64,000 nt of DNA, from contig JAFMSR010000001.1 of assembly GCA_022818135.1 (NCBI GenBank), forward strand, positions 35,990,672 through 36,054,671, written 5' to 3'. Made by a program: the position numbers and the translations under genes. The notes beneath the pieces are model-generated. The model was not told the DNA's origin and searched no databases. It was given only the letters and a program-made list of their open reading frames with translations. Below are positions 23,288 to 35,481 of this stretch, piece after piece. The DNA is from Saxidomus purpurata. Taxonomy: Eukaryota; Mollusca; Bivalvia; Venerida; Veneridae. The number at the start of each line of letters is the position of its first letter. Within the stretch, counting starts at the first letter, position 1.

Positions 23288-23683
23288 GTCTAAATCCACC
23301 AGCTGTAAATGAGTTCACGAAATCAAAGCTACTGGCTTTGTATTCTTACTGCGGGTGCTGATGTAGCTGAGTGAACTTCTTTCGCGATTCAGCGACAGCA
23401 AATTAGCAACCCGTGATTCTAAAAGATAATTACCGGCTTAGTAGACACACTTGTCCTTTCCAAGTTCATAACTTTTGTCCTCTATGCATCTATTCATCAA
23501 TATCTTTTATTTTTTTTTTCACAAATCTGACTTAGTAAATATGTAGACAAAATAGTAAAAGTCATTGGGTTACCCGTTAATTCTTTACGAACAGAAAGAA
23601 AACTGACAAAATTGCCTTCCAACTGCAATACAAAGCCAGTAGCTTTGATTTCGTGAACTCATTTACAGCTCGTGGATTTAGAC
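23288..23683. mobile_element. MITE-like element with 57-bp inverted arms
   Basis: The arms 23288-23344 and 23627-23683 match at 56 of 57 positions when one is inverted. Each begins gtctaaatccac and runs through gagttcacgaaatcaaag to tttgtatt. The total length is 396 bp and the 280-bp middle has no open frame. I could not settle on a target duplication (the flanks are atat and acat). The near identity of the arms points to recent insertion or to pairing-driven correction. Confidence 0.75.
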
Positions 23684-24384
23684 ACATCAGGGATACTGAA
23701 GTTTAAAGATTCATTACTAAGACCAAATCAAATTTTCTTTTAAATCTGGAATTGTAACAGGGAAATACTGTTTGAAACTGGCTTCTAAAACTTTACAATA
23801 GCTGTGGGGTATTTCCCTGTTTGAAATAATGCTGCAGAAAAACGAGTGAATGTTTTTGTATTTCCTTAAATTGACCTGGGTGGTCTTTTTATCCTACTTT
23901 CGCTTTATTGCGTAGATATATGTTGCACATCACTGGAAGTAAAGTTCTTTCAAAATAGGCATGCTTATTCATGTACAACCTATTTACAGCCTCTTCATTG
24001 GAGACATCTGGAAAATTACAAAGATATTTGAAAACTGGAAAACCTGTTCCAAATGCTTCAACTCAGAACTGAGTACCGGAGCTTAACTTAACACAAGTTA
24101 TAAGTTATTTTGTTTGAGTGGATAACTTTGAACACTAGATACCAATGTGTAACATGTCGAGCCCACCAGCTGTCAAAAGGACTAACTCCTTACCAAGTAG
24201 AGATAGGTAATAAAACACCTAGATATTAGATGTAACATGCATGTTGTACCACAGAAAAGTGGTCTCGATTTTTCTTAACGGCCAGTATAAAATAAAAATG
24301 TTACAATATAAGCTATTTATAGTAACAAGAAAAGGAGGTAATTCTGAAAACCAAGGATAACTCATGTTAGTGAACACATTTGTG

Positions 24385-24955
24385 CCAAGCTACATCAAAA
24401 TCCCTCAATGCATGAATAAGAAATGCTCCGGACAAAGATATTCTTGCATTTACAGGGACCTGGTTCTTGCGCATGACACGCCGTCTCATGGTGGTGAGCA
24501 TGTGTGCCAAGCAACACCAAAATCTCTCCATGCATGAAGAAGAAATGCTCCGGACAATGTCATTCTTGAATTATTCTTTTATCTGACCTTTGACCTCTAA
24601 GTGCGGCCTTGACCTTGGAACTAGGGACCTGGTTCTTGCGCAAGACACGATCACATGATGGTGAACATTTGTACCAAGTTACATCAAAATCCCTCCATGC
24701 TTGAAGTAGATATTTTCCGGACAAAGTCATTCTCGAATTTGACCTTTAACCTCTAAGTATGACCTTAGACCTAGGGACCTGGTTCTTGCGCATGGCACTG
24801 CGTCTCAAGATGATGAACATTTGTGCCAAGTTATTTAAGAATCCCTTGATCCATGGATAAATTACAGCCCGGACAAGGACAAACTCGGACGCACGGACAT
24901 ACACGAAACCGCCATTGTGACAACTATATCGAGCTCACCGCAAGCAGGCTCGACA
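24385..24955 (+). repeat. Tandem-core repeat element, related to the 4110 family
   Basis: About three units carry 'gtgccaagctacatcaaaat', 'gaaatgctccggacaa', 'agggacctggttcttgcgca' and 'gtctcatggtggtga'. Near 24886 it has the same 'ggacgcacggacat' tract, and it ends in a gcgagctc-like stretch (tcgagctcaccgcaagcagg). Confidence 0.7.
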
Positions 24956-25124
24956 AAATTGCAGTTTAAATTGATCTTATAAACATACCTCAATAGTCTT
25001 CTTGCGTAGATATTTTAAAGCAGATCTATAATTATGTTACGTCGTTTATTGAACTACATGTACTAACGAATGTATTATAATTAAAGTTCTTGTGATAGAT
25101 AAATAAGATTAACTGAAATAAATA

Positions 25125-25215
25125 AATGAAGAAATGAAAGTATGAATCAATTAATTAAACCGGATAGTAAATAAATGAATTGATGAATGGACGAACGTAC
25201 GAACGAACGATCGGA
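25125..25215. repeat. Degenerate tetranucleotide tract
   Basis: Interrupted aaat/gaat/gaac words (aaataaatgaa, gaatgaattgatgaatgg, gaacgtacgaacgaacg). Probably a decayed microsatellite. Confidence 0.6.
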
Positions 25216-26016
25216 CAGCCTGACAAAACTCAATCAATCTATTTTGATTACTACCGAAACTTGAATTTTTGCCTTTCTGTCATAGGTTACTAGAAAGTTT
25301 TCTTCCGTTTTCTAAAGATTGGACTTTATTTTTTGACTTTGTAAAACAATTGATCTAAAATTGACTGAATATGGTCATGAATAAGTGTTATCTGAGGCCT
25401 CCATTGATAAAATAAATTAGGATAGATAATTAAAAAAAATCTACCAACAATTCAGTTATTTTGACTATCTTAATTGCACATAACGCATAACGATAGGGTA
25501 TATCACTTCTCTTATCTTCTTAATTTTTCGTCATATCTTTAAAAACAATTTCATATATCATAAATCTTGAAAAGCGATTTGCAATCAAGCAAATAATAAC
25601 TATTGCAGACAATGAAAACCCAAACTGCTGTGTCGTTGCCCTTCTGAAATATGAGAGCTCTTGTTTATGAATAGAATGGCACACAGGCGAAGTTCGATTT
25701 TAATGTTTGATTATATAGAACCTGTGAGGTGAGACCAACCGATTCGAGTGCCATGGTGAATAGAATAAGATTATTCAATGAGTAAGTGTTTACTTCTACC
25801 AGTTCTTTAGCAGTGTATATTTGTGACTGAATATTTAGACTTAAAGATTAGAATGAGAGATCTTCCATTTTTAAGTTCCATGAAAAGGTTATAAAATGAA
25901 CGTACTAACTTAGTTGTGTTGACAGAACTATGTGTTAGTGAAATTTGTTTTTATTTCACATCGAAAGGAAACATTACAGTGAATATTTTTACAATGATTA
26001 CCTGAAATAAGACTGG

Positions 26017-26025
26017 TATAAATAA
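26017..26025 (+). promoter_or_regulatory. TATA box of the orphan gene
   Basis: A canonical TATAAATAA lies 119 bp upstream of the ATG at 26136. A start site about 30 bp downstream, near 26047, would give a leader of about 90 bases with no intron. It is the clearest TATA box next to a gene in this window. Confidence 0.55.
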
Positions 26026-26135
26026 AATCGCGGCAGCAGACCTAAATAAACGCTGTCTCTTCGGAATTTCAACTTGGAAATAAAATTAAACTAGAAGGTG
26101 GGAAGAGGATTTATATATGTTAATTATACTTAAAC

Positions 26136-27170
26136 ATGTCTGGAATGAGCCATTTAGAACCTAAATTTCGAGGTATGTCAAGGAGGAATAACGCCGCAAC
26201 AAACAGAGTGGAGGAGGGCCGGCTCCAGAAGTTGTTGGACTTTATTGACTCTAGAATGCAAGACCAAAGGTCGAAACTGAAGAAACAAATCGAGGACACA
26301 CAACAGTCAGCGGAGGAGATGGAGGAACGAAAACACAAAGCCACACTTCAGGTATTAAAAAACTATTTCGAAGTTACAAGCGGACGAATACATGGAAAGA
26401 GTCAGTTAAACCACATACAAGAGGAACGTCTGACCGGTGTACTAAGTGAGCCCTCGCTTGCCACTGTACCGGAAATCGATCCAGATATACTCGCAAAGCC
26501 AAGATCCACATATGATCGTATCACGCGAACTCTAGATACATCACGTCTTCCACTTATTGCCCCGAAAAACAGAGGACTGATCAACCAGCATCAATCAATA
26601 TCTTTACCAGCCTCTATCCCGAACTCGAACCGAAGTGACGAAAGCAGTACGCCAAGGGTAATCATCACACCACGTGCTACTCCCAGCAGTACCCCAAAGA
26701 ATTCAAGCACGCCGAGTGATTCCACTGAAGAAAATCCTTGGAACGAAGTTAAGAAATCGTTCCCTATTAAGAAAGAATTTTCCCCTTATTCCGAACATAA
26801 CGGAGTTCGAAACGGAATTACTGTAACAAATGACCGTTCATCATCGCCGTATCGTAATGGACACACACAAGATATTTCAGACAATTATGATCAGATAAAT
26901 GGATATATGTATCAGAAGGGAACAGTCAAACCAACCTCCAAACTGACTTTATATCTTGACTCTCAAGAGCCACCTACCCCTCGGCTGGGTGACATTGTTG
27001 CCAGTAAACGAGGCCTTTCGCGTCATAGCAGTTTGAAACGCCCAATGCAATCGATGAGTGCGGCGCATTCTATTGTCAGTATGTCAGATTTACAACCCAC
27101 GAGAAAACAACAGGCTGCCAGTAAGCTGAAACACGCGCTTAAAGGCGGATCATTCAGAGTCCAAAGATGA
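26136..27170 (+). CDS. Intronless orphan protein, 344 residues, N-terminal coiled coil and disordered tail
   Basis: I do not recognise this protein. Residues 20-80 are charged and helical (RVEEGRLQKLLDFIDSRMQD onwards, then KLKKQIEDTQQSAEEMEERK), with a likely coiled coil at 40-75. From about residue 100 it is rich in Ser, Thr, Pro and Asn with many SP/TP-like sites (TPRVIITPRATPSSTPKNSS), as in disordered phosphoproteins. The tail is basic (KQQAASKLKHALKGGSFRVQR without its ends). There is no signal peptide, membrane segment or Cys-rich domain. Higher GC than its flanks, a TATA box at 26017 and an AATAAA signal 53 bp after the stop support a real gene. A cytoskeletal or scaffold role is a guess from composition only. 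It could be a lineage-specific gene or a retrocopy of an unknown parent. Confidence 0.8.
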   Translation: MSGMSHLEPKFRGMSRRNNAATNRVEEGRLQKLLDFIDSRMQDQRSKLKKQIEDTQQSAEEMEERKHKATLQVLKNYFEVTSGRIHGKSQLNHIQEERLTGVLSEPSLATVPEIDPDILAKPRSTYDRITRTLDTSRLPLIAPKNRGLINQHQSISLPASIPNSNRSDESSTPRVIITPRATPSSTPKNSSTPSDSTEENPWNEVKKSFPIKKEFSPYSEHNGVRNGITVTNDRSSSPYRNGHTQDISDNYDQINGYMYQKGTVKPTSKLTLYLDSQEPPTPRLGDIVASKRGLSRHSSLKRPMQSMSAAHSIVSMSDLQPTRKQQAASKLKHALKGGSFRVQR

Positions 27171-27222
27171 AAATGTTTTAAAACCCACGTGCACTGCTTC
27201 TATTCACAGCTGAAAGCATGTG

Positions 27223-27228
27223 AATAAA
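27223..27228 (+). terminator. Poly(A) signal of the orphan gene
   Basis: AATAAA begins 53 bp after the stop codon of the 344-residue frame; a second AATAAA lies near 27716. Confidence 0.6.
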
Positions 27229-30200
27229 GGACAAAAATGAACAAACGACCACACTGTACTGACCAAACTATTGCTCAAGAGAAAGTATGCTCGAAAGGAC
27301 TTTTGTGTCGAGTTTCAAAAACATTATTCTCGGAGCATACTATTTAGCTGCAGTAGGGAGAAATGCTATCAGATTGCGATGCAAGTATTCAATATGTTAT
27401 AGTCTTGCGTCGCTCATTATTTGCGTACTAATCATTTCATACATTAAGTGATGGTTAAGGAACTGCCTACTTCTTGCCCGGATTCACCCGACTTTGCACG
27501 GATCGTTTAAGTCCGTAGCGTTTTTGTTGTTAGATGGTATTGAGACTCAATGATAGTTCTTTCGGTTTTCGTTTGGTATGAATACACCTTACAAAACAAT
27601 GGACTTATTTATAGAAACTTCTTCTAATAACTTATTACAGCGCTGTATGTTCTCTGATTGATTAAATAACGTTACAATAATCACACCAAATCAACCGTAT
27701 TAGTAATTGCTTGCAATAAAGTTAGAAACCAACGTATGGGGTAAGTAATGGCTAGAATATTTCGAGGAAAGCTATATAGTCTTTGGCACCTATAATTTCT
27801 ATCTTTCTTAAATAATCAATGTAAATACGCTTGAATACATTATTCCGCGTTTGCAACAAAATGTCCTTGACGTATTACCGGACGCCTTCCTCTAAAAAGA
27901 CAAAAGTCATTAGCTTGTATGAAGCATGGGACATTTCCTCCCTTTCAACTACAATTTTGAGAAGCTAACTACAATGTATGTCACAGCTTTCGATATATAG
28001 CATGTCTCGAATATTTTCAGTGAACAGTTACAGCTATTAAGTTACTAGTAACCTTATTTCCCTACTGTGTATTTCTATATGTTTCGGGCAGTTAATAGTT
28101 TTTACACTTTTTGTTGGATATATTAATTTAATTAAGCTAGCTTTGTATCCTTTAATTAGGTATCTTTCTGACGGAAAATGGGGTGATAAATGTTTTGCCA
28201 AGGCCCTTATTCGCATTGAATTACTATAGCAATAGTATATCGGTTGTGCAACAGGGTTAGGGTTGGTTCCTACATGACCTGTCTATTGTCTCTTGAACGT
28301 TTCTTGGAACTCTTTTATGACTAAAATGTGAGAGGCTATTTTATAGTCGGTATTACTAAATTTTAGTGTTGATATGTGTACTTTCCCGGCGCGTTCGTTT
28401 CCGATTTGTCAGATTTTACTTTAATACTCATGGAAGCACTGTTCAAGCTCATTACGCCTATATAGAATAATTAATTTACTTGTAGAATAAAAGATACAAG
28501 TGCGATTTGTTAACCTTAAAACAATATTTTTGAACTTGCCTTCCTTCATTTTCATTCTGTTTCCTCACAAAGCGGCTCTAACTTGTCTTGCGATTGAAAA
28601 GAATGCTTTCGCTATTGGTAGGAAGGTTTTTAGTACATTCAAATAAATGTCAGGTTCATCGGTAAGATATTTGGTGATATACGTGCAGCAAGAAAATGTA
28701 ACATCTAAAGTGCTTATGTGACTTTAAGTGTAAATGTTTCACTGTCACAGCCTTTGCACAGCCTTTCCAAGGCAGTAAGGTGGTCCTCTATTCTTGAAGC
28801 TTTTATTAATTTTATTAAGGTAAATGAAACGCGTCATTGGTTTTTGTCAAAGCGCCAATACCATACGTTTTATCCAGAATGGGTATTTTAATCGTTGAAT
28901 GTAAAACATATTTGTTGTTATTGTTGAACGTGTTCTTGTACAAATACAGAATTAAACCGGTCCAAGTATATAACCGGGTCTGTCATTACAATTAGTGTCT
29001 GATTTCTGATAAGAAACAATGTTTAAGAGAATACATGTACATACATAACATTTTTGCTAAGCATGTATATTTTGTAATGAAGACTTCTTCAATATTGTTC
29101 GCCTACTATTTGTTCAAGTCGAAATGCATTTACAATTGTGTTATTCTCGATGTACAACTTTGACAATGTAATAACTTCTCATATTAAAGGTAAAGACGGT
29201 ACATTGGAAGTGTTTTTCTGTATTGTGCGTGCCACGGGTGTAGACCATATATCTTTGTGGCAAGGAACAAACAAGGCAGTCGAGGCTATTTTGACATAGT
29301 CCTGCTTCAGACTCCAAAAAGTGTTTACCCATAGGTCCATATGCAAACCGAATCGGAACAGCTAGTAATAATTTGCGTATTATCTTCCGTCTCGTCGCCA
29401 GCTCAATTAAATGTGCATATATGGTAGATAGGTGGGAACTTGTGATAATTTCTTGTCCTTAAATATTAACAAGAAGTACCTTAAACAACTAAAATTATAA
29501 AACCATTCATAAAAGACTGAAAACGCGAGAGTATTTTATTGACCTTTCTGGAGCTGTATTATCCAATTAAAAGTTGCCTTACAAAGTACATTTTCCAATA
29601 CAAAAAAAAGTTTAACATTCTACTTATCATATCTTTGGCGGTTGAAGGGATATTAACTTCCGGTCAAAACGAGCTTAATACGGATGCGCCGAAAAATAGG
29701 TCGTACCATATATACCTTGAAAAAGGATGGCGGACCATAAGCACGTCTAACAAACAAACACACTGCGTCGAAAAAAAAAGGAACTCACAAATCTTGAGTG
29801 AAAGGTATTTATTAGATATCCCAATATCTTTTTAAAAATATATATGCAGCTTTGGGTTGGACCTGAAAACAGATTGCGCGACTTCTGTCAGTTTGTTCAG
29901 TTTCGGAGCGTCCGAATCTTCGTCCTTCATATGTAAATGTGGTTAATTTGGAGCTTACTGTTCATATACTTATCTAAAATACAATTTTATTAATACATGG
30001 TAATATACTATTGTTATTTCGGGGCCTCTGTAAAATCACCTGCGCAAGTGAAATTTTTTGTATCGTATTCCAATATTGGCAAACTACCACTAAACATCGG
30101 GTTCGATTTCTTCAGCTTGCGCATGTTCTATAATCTGATAGAATTGTTATATTCTTAATACAATGTAGTTAATTTACCAGACATATTTAGAAGTCTATAA

Positions 30201-32620
30201 AAACAGTCGAAAGAGCCTAATATAAATTAGATTGCATTAAGGAAAGATGATTGCGAAGTAGAAGAAGAGGTTGATGATGCTTGATACGATCAAATTGTAA
30301 AATATGATACATGCATTTTAAAAGCCATTGAGAGGTGCCCAAGATATTCGCAAGACCAACATGTACAGATCAGTTACCTGATCTTTAGAATGGCGCGACA
30401 CGATCTAGATAACATAAACAATTAGTAAAAGGGTTAGTAAAAATGTTAAACGAACACGTAAAATCAATCAATTAATCGTGACACCTTTATCATCCGCCGG
30501 GGATATAGGAATGGTATTCGTCCGTTCGTCCTTCCTTCCTTACGTCCGTCCGTATCAGTTCCTGTCCGAATCATATTTCCCTAACCCATTAGAAGATTTT
30601 AAGCTCCATATCTCCTTAATCCATTGAAGGATTTTGATGAAACTCCGGTCAAATGTTCACCTCTTCAAGAAACTGTGCAGAACTCATGAGCCGGTCACGC
30701 TGACCCAAGGTCAAGGTCACAACTAAATGTCAAAGGTTTGAGTCTTGAAACTCGTGTCCGCTCAATATTTCCTTAACCCCTTTGAAGATTTTGATGAACC
30801 TGTGGTCAAATGTTCACCATTTCAAGACGATGATATATTGATGGAAAGGTCCTTTCCGTGTTATCATTCTCTATATGATGGAAATTTGATATCGTTTTTC
30901 AAATTAATTCTATGTTCTTACATGTTCTCCAAACACAATAAAAAGTATAAAAACAAAACGTTTGAAGATTTTTGCAAATGAAATTGAAGTTTTCGTCAGG
31001 CGTCATCTTAAGAATATTTATTTGCTCGTATTATAATAAATCTCGGCTTTGAAATGAAAGAAAGTTGTCCACATTATAGTTTTGGAATCCTAACTTGTAA
31101 CTTCTCATGTCTCAAGAGAACCTCCGCACACAACAAAATGATTGTGTAAACATTACGTGCTGCCTTACTTGGTATCAAACAATTATTACTGGACCCGGAG
31201 AATATTTATAAATTAAGACGATGTGTTTAAATAAAAGTATTCCCAGTGATTCGCTTTTGTGACAACCCTCTTTTAAAAGTATTGTATAAGAGGAGCAGGT
31301 CTGTACACGAAGTGACACAATATAGGTCGTAATGAACTAATAAAAAGTAATTCAAGAAGCCTTTCCAGGTCAAAATATAATAACCAACTCCGAAGCTCAG
31401 TTACACTTTTTTTTCATATTTTTATTCATTCTTTTTTTCAGTCTATGTAATACTATGTACTCAATGAGAAATTCTCTTAATACGTCTGACACGGTAAAAG
31501 CATAACTTATATGATCCTAATGAATCAATCTAGTTGGAATGAACAAAAATTCTTACATTGAAAGACGAATGAAACACATACCGAGTGTGGTTGCAAGAAC
31601 ACAGAAAAGTTCAATAAATGTATTGTAAATGTATCTTGTATTTGTATTACGGGGTAATGAATAACGGATCAAAGCTGCCATTGCGAGAATGCAGATTTTC
31701 AAAGTAAGAAACTGTGCGGTATAAGTCATGTCCCTGGTCGGAAGATTAAGCGCCACAAAAATCCAAAAATATTTCGGTTTAAAAGCAAATCGGACGTGTC
31801 TATGCAATACTTTACTTTTCATTGGAAATGCAAAACAATGTAGATTTACTTTAGAAATATGTCGACATTTGATACCATTGCGAGATATGCGACCAATTAG
31901 ATGAATGACCCGATAATTAATAAAACAAAAGGTAAATTATCCATTCTTTGACATATGACAATGGAGCAAAAAAAGTGGTCCGCTTTAAATTCGAATCACG
32001 CATTGTTGCATTGCACAGAAGGGAATTTATACTTATTTATGTCTCACAATACATGCTGTTTTACAACAAAATACACATTTCATACAATATAATAAAAATA
32101 ATCAACATACACGCCATTCTAAAAAAAATTCTGAGAGACAACGATAAATATACTTTATCTTATACTATATTAAAATACGATATAACAGCATTTTGTTTTA
32201 TATATATGATACCATTGTTTATCCTGCATAGAAATGACCATAAAGTGTAACAATAATAAAATACTGAAAAGAAAAATAACCGCCGTACTGCGCATGTAAT
32301 CTATGACCTTAGAGATCGAATATCAACCTTGATCAGATCAAGGATGAACCGATTAGCAATAATTAGTTTTTAATCACCTAAACTAATATAAATATGGAAA
32401 TACTTTATTAACACAATATTAAAAGAAGACCAACAAGTTAAAATCACATCAATCGCTGTAAGCTAATAAGCTAGTGAGTCGAACCTGTTTCGGGTCTTTG
32501 AAGAGTAGTCAGGGGGTGTAGAAAGGAATTCATTTCATTCCAGTTAATTATCTATAGTTTACTAAAATTACATTAGAATAGAACATAATTAGTGTGAAAA
32601 CCTATCTAGTATACAGATTT

Positions 32621-32920
32621 TCATTTCTGGTTTTCAAAGTCTCATAGCAGGCTTTGGCACAACTCCTTATCATACAATTGTTGGAGAACAACTAAAACAT
32701 ATTTTTTGTCACGGTCATTCAACAACAAAACATTTGGTATATGACTTGACACATTTCATATAAAGTATTTCTAATACCTGCTTACACTGGGCATTGTAAA
32801 ATAACATGCCTCAGTCTAATCTTCCACACAACCAGCACAAAAAGGACAACATGGTTTAAGATATCTTCCAGTTTCTGACATTATGGGAGCTACCTCATTT
32901 CTAAACTTAGCCTTTGTAAG
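32621..32920 (-). pseudogene. Dead LINE 3' end (C-terminal zinc-cluster region)
   Basis: Read in one minus frame it gives KAKFRNEVAPIMSETGRYLK, then CCPFCAGCVED, a stop, TEACYFTMPSVSRY, further stops, and VSSHIPNVLLLNDRDKKYV. This is the typical C-terminal region of mollusc LINE polyproteins (Cys cluster followed by a helical tail) with at least four stop codons. No RT portion is attached. It is an old 5'-truncated fossil, different from the copy at 494-2455. Confidence 0.65.
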
Positions 32921-34554
32921 GTAGAATAATATTGTTCAGTACAGTATTCATTTTTAAACTTGCTATAAGTTCTAAGTTTATTTCCACTATTACTTCTCAA
33001 AGAGGGAGCTCAGCACACGATATACTTGCTCACTTCAAATAAAGCAATTGAAACCTGTTCACATGTATTCCCTTTGGACACAGCACTTTAAGCATCACAA
33101 AACGTTTCTAGCTTCAAATCTTTAAAACAAATTAAACATAATAAACTCAGTTTTTACAACTAGCTCTTATATGTTTTATTTATTTTGATATAATGCAACA
33201 AAACTCAATTTACGTCAAGTACAGGGTGATCCAGAACATATGATACTATTTTAACATTGTGTAACTTTTTCTATTGTTGTGTTTTCTTAAAAAATAAAAC
33301 AGCATTTGAAACTACAAATCTAAAAATATTATTGATAAAACATTGATATAAATTGCAAACAAAACCACCAAATAACTCAACATTTGCAACATGTGTTTTA
33401 TGTGAGGTCCATTTGTGATAAAACGACGTTGATTTTAATATTCCAGTAACGTTAATGCCTGGGTCCTCAACTGATTCAGAGTGTTTAAATCTATTCACAA
33501 GCTGTACGTGCACTTGAAGTTTGGTGGGTTTATAATCTTTTGGATATTTTTTCAAATGGTTCTTTTAACAGCGACCGGTGAATAACTTTTAAAACAAACC
33601 TGAATTGTTTCTGTACACTTCAGCTTTGACAATATGGTTATTAGTATAACTGTTACAATATGATCCAGAATGCTGTATTTGCTCGAGTCGTGCGTCGAAC
33701 ATCACTAGTGCATAGCACGAGTATGATCCGGCCGCAATGAGAGCCGATCATATTACTATACTCATAACCCCTTTATTATACATGTACATCATTCGGCACT
33801 TGTCTTCGCGAATTTACTGAATTAAAATGTCATTTTAAGCATTGAATTGAAGGAAAACTCTTTTTAGCGCGAAATATGCGTTGTGCGCGACGTTATTCTA
33901 TCTGGACAAGTAGTAACGACCCAACTCAAAGCGACATTATTAACGCTATGTGTATTTTAGGGTCGATTGAATGCACTCTCACTAATAATTGCACGAAAAA
34001 GGTAATATAAAGTTCTCAAGAGATTTAAGAAAATTACTGTGACAGGATTGCTTGGGAAATATATACATGCAATTAGAAATAAAAAGTCGGGAGGATTTCT
34101 GCTAGAACATAACATGTACTGATAAATTACAGACAACTGCTTTAGCATGTCTGGACACACTGGTAAAGTGGTGTAACTCTATCCTAAATAATTATGATCT
34201 CCGGTATTTTATAATTCGCTCTTTTGTGTAATTCTGCATTGCACAAAAAGATAAGTAACAATATATGGTAAAAGCCAGTGTGTAGCTAAACGGAGCATGC
34301 ACTTGCGTTAAAGCCCCTTATGATTTATTATTTTCTAAAATTTGATAACATACATGTACCTTGGTGATCGCTTTAATCCTAAGAATAATCATGAATAAAG
34401 CTTTAAACAAGTATCTAAAACGTTTTAAAATGTGCATTACCAGAAAATCGACTCAACTTGAAGACGCTGTCGCAAAACGGCACACTAAATTATTGACTGC
34501 TGTTCCAATCCACCTTCGTTAACACACATCTACTGTAACACCGGATACAGCATT

Positions 34555-35215
34555 AACGAATACAGCTCCCGGTGAGCTCTATTCGTCGAATACAGCTCCC
34601 CTAATCAAATGGTAGCTGTATTCGGGGTTCTTGTACCTTTTTTCCGAATAGAGCGCCCCAGTGACCCGGTGCAATATAGACGTGTATTTAAGTATCATTC
34701 GTTTAAACAAATAAGCAGCGCGGAATTTATTATAGAATAATAAGAATCCATACCGCTATAAAGGATGCAGTACTTAGTCCTTGGATGTTTGCCTTTTTGT
34801 GTCCGTGTTGGACGGGCGGTTGAATGAACATTTGAGGTTTAATGACTTTTTTGTTGATATTGAAGAATTAATTTCTTTCAATAAACCTATTTTTTTTATC
34901 AAATGACGGTAGCACATAAGGCGGCAGTTTAAGTGGTTTTGTACTTCATTTCATGAACACACCAAGGTGTTGACAGGTGGAAAGGGTTTATTAAGTCTTT
35001 TAATTTCAGATACTTTTTTCATTAGATGTATATTGAAGTATATCTTGAACAGTATTATAATATTGAACAGTATTAAGTAGATATTGAACAGGTGTTAGAT
35101 GTTTTATGCCATTTAGGTTGCTAATTCTATCGAGGGACTTTTTTTAACATAGGTGACTTTATTCGAATTTGCATAATGCTTTGGTTCGAATACAGCTCCG
35201 CTCTAAGGGAGCTGT
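34555..35215. repeat. Dispersed gaatacagctcc words upstream of the claudin-like gene
   Basis: The word cgaatacagctcc occurs directly near 34557, 34589 and 35190, and inverted (agctgtattcggg) near 34613. Related fragments are attcgtcg and ccgaatagagc. The cluster lies 270-930 bp upstream of the ATG at 35482. It could be the decayed ends of a small transposon or spaced binding sites. Confidence 0.5.
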
Positions 35216-35481
35216 TCACTTCTGGTAACAAACTTAATGAATTCACTGATTATGTTATTTCGTTCTTTTATTAAGACCCTTTTCACATTCTACGCCCCTG
35301 TTTCAAGGGCTGTTTACCTCAGATACCGTTGTTACAAGCCTTCATGCACTTGCTCAATTAGAAAAGGAAATTAAGACATAAACTAACGGTGTCAGATTGC
35401 AGTGTCTATAGTGCTGTTTAGTTTCTATGTTGCTTAATATTTTTTTTGATTTTACCGGGGTAATATTTGAAAAACTACAAA

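Larger units (their letters stand above)
21008..26016. other. Intergenic region between EIF2AK4 and the orphan gene
   Basis: AT-rich, with no coding region that I can support. It contains the presumed EIF2AK4 promoter at its left edge, a 26-bp palindrome, a MITE, a tandem-core element and a degenerate tetranucleotide tract; the last four are listed separately. Confidence 0.6.
27229..35481. other. Intergenic region between the orphan gene and the claudin-like gene
   Basis: AT-rich. The open frames here are short, lack splice or protein features, and were not accepted. A divergent repeat of the 'ccgtccgtccg / aaggattttgatgaaact' family lies at about 30500-30830. A dead LINE 3' end (32621-32920) and a cluster of gaatacagctcc words (34555-35215) are listed separately. 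Confidence 0.6.

Noticed and set aside
29539..29835. 98-codon plus-strand frame
   Set aside because: Starts in an AT-rich stretch, no hydrophobic or domain pattern, no supporting signals.
30745..30981. 78-codon plus-strand frame containing FEDFDEPVVKCSPFQDDD
   Set aside because: Overlaps a divergent dispersed repeat ('tttgaagattttgatgaacc'); not supported as a gene.
31948..32250. 100-codon plus-strand frame
   Set aside because: AT-rich composition dominated by Ile, Lys, Asn and Tyr, no splice or promoter context, no recognisable domain; typical chance frame.
33271..33555. 94-codon minus-strand frame with partly protein-like composition
   Set aside because: No family recognised, no clear neighbouring exons; adjacent cagggtgatccagaac might be a transposon end but no partner end was found.
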